Source: Ampelomyces quisqualis
Lineage: Eukaryota; Ascomycota; Dothideomycetes; Pleosporales; Phaeosphaeriaceae
NCBI GenBank assembly: GCA_018398575.1
Contig: JAGTXZ010000024.1
Coordinates: forward strand, 2,393,215-2,457,214
DNA: 64,000 bases
Direction: 5' to 3'
Below, piece after piece: positions 61,301-64,000 of the stretch. The notes under the pieces are model-generated. The model had not been told where the DNA came from and did not search any database. It was given only the letters and a program-made list of their open reading frames with translations. Within the stretch, counting starts at the first letter, position 1. Each line of letters opens with the position of its first letter. The position numbers were made by a program, and so were the translations under genes.

Positions 61301-61560
61301 CCTACTAAGAAGCTACGCCTGCGCTTAAAGACTGTAACAGTCCTAAAGAAGGATAGTCTACTATCCAAACAGATAGTTCTAGATAGCGACAATAAGGTTG
61401 CTTCTTCTAGTAATTCCTGTAGTAGCAAAGGCAGAAACTGTAGTAGGAAAGGTTAGTTACGCAGCAAAGCATTAAAGCTAACGTAAGCTTAGGTAGAGGT
61501 TGGTTAGAAGTTTAAGGTTAGAGAAAGTCTTGTAAACTAGGCTACATAAGGTTTGGTAGC
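58340..61560 (+). pseudogene. dead frame(s) C2 with nuclear-signal-like basic motifs
   Basis: Long decayed rightward reading between palindrome copies, possibly more than one gene. Two basic motifs stand out near the end: LKTKKRKVKTK (about 61,087-61,120) and QQPKKRKVETR (about 61,215-61,245), the latter containing the classical monopartite nuclear signal PKKRKV. A Ser-rich C-terminal region follows. The family is not recognised. Confidence 0.45.
58914..58955. repeat. GGGTGTTT...AAACACCC palindrome, copy 3
   Basis: Arms GGGTGTTTAGGCAAAAG and TTGCCCTTACTAAAACACCC. A right-half copy follows at about 58,993-59,018. Confidence 0.75.
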
Positions 61561-61590
61561 TATATTTACCTAGATGGTATGCGCATATAG

Positions 61591-61635
61591 GAGTGTTTGT
61601 GCAATAGCAACACGTTGCCTGCACCTAAATACCCT
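61591..61635. repeat. GGGTGTTT-type palindrome, copy 4
   Basis: Diverged copy: GAGTGTTTGTGCAATAGCAA, centre GCAACACGTTGC, right arm ending AAATACCC. A right-half-like piece lies near 61,830-61,850. Confidence 0.65.
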
Positions 61636-62004
61636 TACCTTTCTCTAAGTAGATTAGTAATATCTATATATTAGATTCTACCTTTTTGTGCAAATGTAGT
61701 AAAGTATAGTACAACGTTGTATTCTTCTAATACTATAAACACTATACGCCTTACTATTTAACTAGTAATCTAGGCAACACTTTACCTCTTGATATTTTAA
61801 AGTTAAGGTTACAATTAAGTGCGAAGCGTAGTACGTTGCCTTTACCCAAAGCCTATCCCTTCTCTAGTAAGTAGTTTTGAACAGTTTAAGAAAATAATTC
61901 TATTTGTACCTGTTCTTGTAACTCTTAACATAATGCGTTTGTGTTACTTTACACTTTTTCCTTTACCTAATCTCTTTTGCGTAGGCTAGCTAGCTCTAAT
62001 TAAC

Positions 62005-62180
62005 TCTACCTACCTACCTTTACTGTATCTTTACCTATTTACTGTCTCTACTTACCTTTACCCTATCTCTACCTACTTAACTTTACCTACTTACCCTTAC
62101 CTACTTACTCTTATCTACTTACCTTTACCTTAACTTTACTCCTTTACTCTTACTTACTTACCTTTACCTTACTTTTACTC
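62005..62180. repeat. degenerate TTACCTACT-type simple tract
   Basis: Pyrimidine-rich low-complexity stretch of repeated CTTACCTTTAC / CTACTTACC motifs, without a strict period. It lies just upstream of the F-box-like fossil. Confidence 0.75.
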
Positions 62181-62235
62181 TGCCTCTTCTATGCACTACC
62201 CTAAGTAAGGACGTATAAGATCTACTTCTCTGCTC

Positions 62236-63450
62236 TTGCAAACTCTTCTTCTCTTACACTCTCTTTTAAAAACCTTTGTCCCTCTTACTATACTATTATC
62301 TCCTACTATAGATAATAGCAACACTATAGTTAACATCTTTTCCTTTCTTACACCTATGTACAAGAAAACCTACAAACCTATAGTTACTAAGTTTAAGAAG
62401 TTATTTAATAACAAGTTGCCTGCAGAGATAAGGAACAAGATATATGCGTACCTCTTTCCTACTAACAAAAAACTCTACACTCCTTAAGAATTCAGTTGGC
62501 ATAACAGTAATAGCTGCATAGGCGTTATTGATTTTAAGCACATAACTATTGTCTAGGAAATTTGTTAACTTATACCCTATTTCTGTTCTAAATTTAGTGT
62601 ATTAGTCCTGAAATTTCTAAAAGAGCACCTACTTTGCATCTATGTGCATTTTCTGTCTAATAATAATGTTAAGCTTCTCCCTAACTACGCTAGATTCTGT
62701 TGCGCTGCCTTGGTTACCAATATATACAGACATTGCCTAGGGAACGCTAAGACCTAGATTGGTATAGGGCTAGTAGCTGGAATTAATATTATGCACGCCT
62801 ACCTACGCTACAAATGCAGCGCTATACAACTTAACAATTGTCTTATTTAACCTGTTCTTAACAAAATTTAGGAGCGTCTAGACTTAGACACGCTATTTAA
62901 TAAACAGGGTATGCCTTAAAATATTAAAGAAACTATAGAGGACCTTGTAAAACACGCTGCTATCTATCTTATTGTTAAATAGGTAATTAAAGTTACGCTT
63001 TACCTACCTGCCTTTAACACAGTAACTCTTTAGAGTCTTATAGCTACCCTGTACGACCTGGATTTTATCGCGATTAATAGGTTTACTAACGTAAATATTA
63101 CAGTTAAGGCGCCTGTAGATTACCTAAACAACTAGGTCTGTTGGATTAACCTTGCCTATATCCTGTGCAAAGTCTAAGGGTTAGTAATAAGCGTAACAGA
63201 CAAGGCTGCAGAAGAGGTTATTATACAACTATATAGTAGCTAAGATAAAGGAACGCAGTAGCCTAGTAGTTACTCTAAATAGAAAGTACAGGGATAAACA
63301 AAGGTGTATTATAGGATTAAAGCGTTTTGTGTTACAATAGGTACAGCAGATTTCCTTTATCCTTGTGCCTTTAGCCAATTTATAGTAACTGCACCCTAAG
63401 TGTAGTCTTTCCTAGCAACCTAGAAGAAAAACAATACAACTGAAAATTAT
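62236..63450 (+). pseudogene. F-box-like (2EXR-type) gene fossil
   Basis: The first 83 codons (62,236-62,487) are open and contain FNNKLPAEIRNKIYAYLFP, matching the LPxEIRNxIYxY signature of fungal F-box-like/2EXR proteins. After the TAA at 62,485-62,487 the reading continues with breaks to about 63,450 (EHLLCIYVHFLSNNNVKLLP, AYLRYKCSAIQLNNC). Members of this family usually start with this motif and are a few hundred residues long. The basic stretch KKTYKPIVTKFKKLF precedes it. It is not expected to make a full product. Confidence 0.6.
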
Positions 63451-63506
63451 ACTCTACTAGGCTCAGATAAAAGAGACATCGCAAGAGTGTTTGTGTCTAC
63501 TATAGA

Positions 63507-63550
63507 GGGTATTTGTGTAGTAGCAACACGTTGCCTACGCGTAAAACCCC
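63507..63550. repeat. GGGTGTTT-type palindrome, copy 5
   Basis: GGGTATTTGTGTAGTAGCAA, centre GCAACACGTTGC, right arm AAAACCCC. It sits about 30 bp before the terminal leader. Confidence 0.65.
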
Positions 63551-63582
63551 CCTCCTATAATAGCTAATTATGCTAGACTAGC

Positions 63583-63678
63583 CTACTACACGTAGTACAG
63601 CCTGTTCTAGCTTAAAAATAGATTATTTCTGGTTAGTACGTTGTAGCTAAACCCAAAATAGACTGTTGCGTACAACCA
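63583..63678 (+). repeat. subtelomeric leader repeat, copy 4 (terminal)
   Basis: Begins CTACTACACGTAGTACAGCC. Same leader as at 37,998, 46,621 and 46,960, here at the chromosome end. Confidence 0.88.
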
Positions 63679-63896
63679 GGAAATAGACTTTAGCTGTTGC
63701 AGCAGGAAATGGATTTTGGCTGTTGCAGTAGAAAACAGAATTTGGCTATTATAGTAGGAAATGGATTTTGGCTGTTGCAGTAGGAAATAGACTTTGGCTG
63801 TTACAGCAGAAAATGGATTTTGGCTGTTGTAGCAGGAAATAGAATTTGGCTGTTATAGTAGGAAATAGATTTTGGCTGTTGCAGCAGGAAACAGAA
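63679..63896 (+). repeat. 26-bp minisatellite array 4 (~8 copies), abuts telomere
   Basis: Same 26-bp unit, with most copies keeping TTGGCTG, so it is among the least mutated arrays. Its last unit is cut at ACAGAATTTA and runs straight into telomere repeats. Confidence 0.9.
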
Positions 63897-63897
63897 T

Positions 63898-63957
63898 TTA
63901 GGGTTAGGGTTAGGGTTAGGGTTAGGGTTAGGGTTAGGGTTAGGGTTAGGGTTAGGG

Positions 63958-63998
<41 letters not shown>

Positions 63999-64000
63999 GG
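63898..64000 (+). repeat. telomere, (TTAGGG)n
   Basis: About 17 TTAGGG repeats reading 5'-3' toward the right edge, the expected strand for a right chromosome end. One TTTAGGG variant occurs near 63,975. The array probably continues beyond the window or was trimmed in assembly. Confidence 0.98.

Larger units (their letters stand above)
55662..63582 (+). other. subtelomeric segment C, unrelated to A and B
   Basis: About 7.9 kb between copy B and the terminal leader. It is AT-rich and decayed in the same way, though TGG is somewhat more frequent. It contains at least three dead frames, five palindrome copies and a pyrimidine-rich simple tract. It occurs once in the window, so its own borders as an element are not defined. 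Confidence 0.6.

Noticed and set aside
37650..63580. Long readings if TAG and TAA are decoded as Gln, suggesting a changed genetic code
   Set aside because: The intact genes of the window use normal stops, and TAG sits opposite TGG or CAG in the sister copy. C-to-T decay explains it.

Overview
This window is the right-hand end of a fungal chromosome. It finishes in a TTAGGG telomere array at 63,898-64,000. Short introns of about 45-100 nt with GT..AG ends, a class III chitin synthase, a hybrid histidine kinase and heavy C-to-T decay of repeats point to a filamentous ascomycete (Pezizomycotina). Dothideomycetes is my guess, but I cannot name the species.

Region 1 (1-12.6 kb) is GC-balanced and gene-dense: a partial class III chitin synthase, a phenol 2-monooxygenase-type FAD enzyme with a 12-nt microexon, a RecQ helicase and a PAS-containing hybrid histidine kinase. 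Region 2 (12.6-16.6 kb) holds a broken C2H2 zinc-finger gene and a disrupted reading frame. The latter is split by a complete but decayed 3.15-kb hAT transposon with an 8-bp target duplication; deleting the insert rejoins the host frame exactly.

Region 3 (16.6-36 kb) carries normal genes. These are a novel two-module Cys/His protein, an aldo/keto reductase, a group of two anion:cation-symporter-type MFS transporters with a TauD-type dioxygenase and a flavin monooxygenase (possibly organosulfur or amine use), PUS4, a small secreted four-cysteine protein, a Cuz1/ZFAND1-like AN1 zinc-finger/ubiquitin-like protein, and two tandem coiled-coil paralogues.

Region 4 (36-64 kb) is gene-poor, AT-rich subtelomere. 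Two 7.8-kb copies (A and B) each contain a dead telomere-linked RecQ-like helicase read rightward and a second dead frame read leftward. They alternate with a ~95-bp leader plus a 26-bp minisatellite. The same leader and minisatellite also form the last 300 bp before the telomere. Between copy B and the telomere lies an unrelated ~7.9-kb stretch with long dead frames, an F-box-like fossil and at least five copies of a 42-45-bp imperfect palindrome. In the decayed sequence, C survives before a purine only when a purine precedes it: YCR is essentially absent and RCR remains. This is a strict context for repeat-directed C-to-T mutation.
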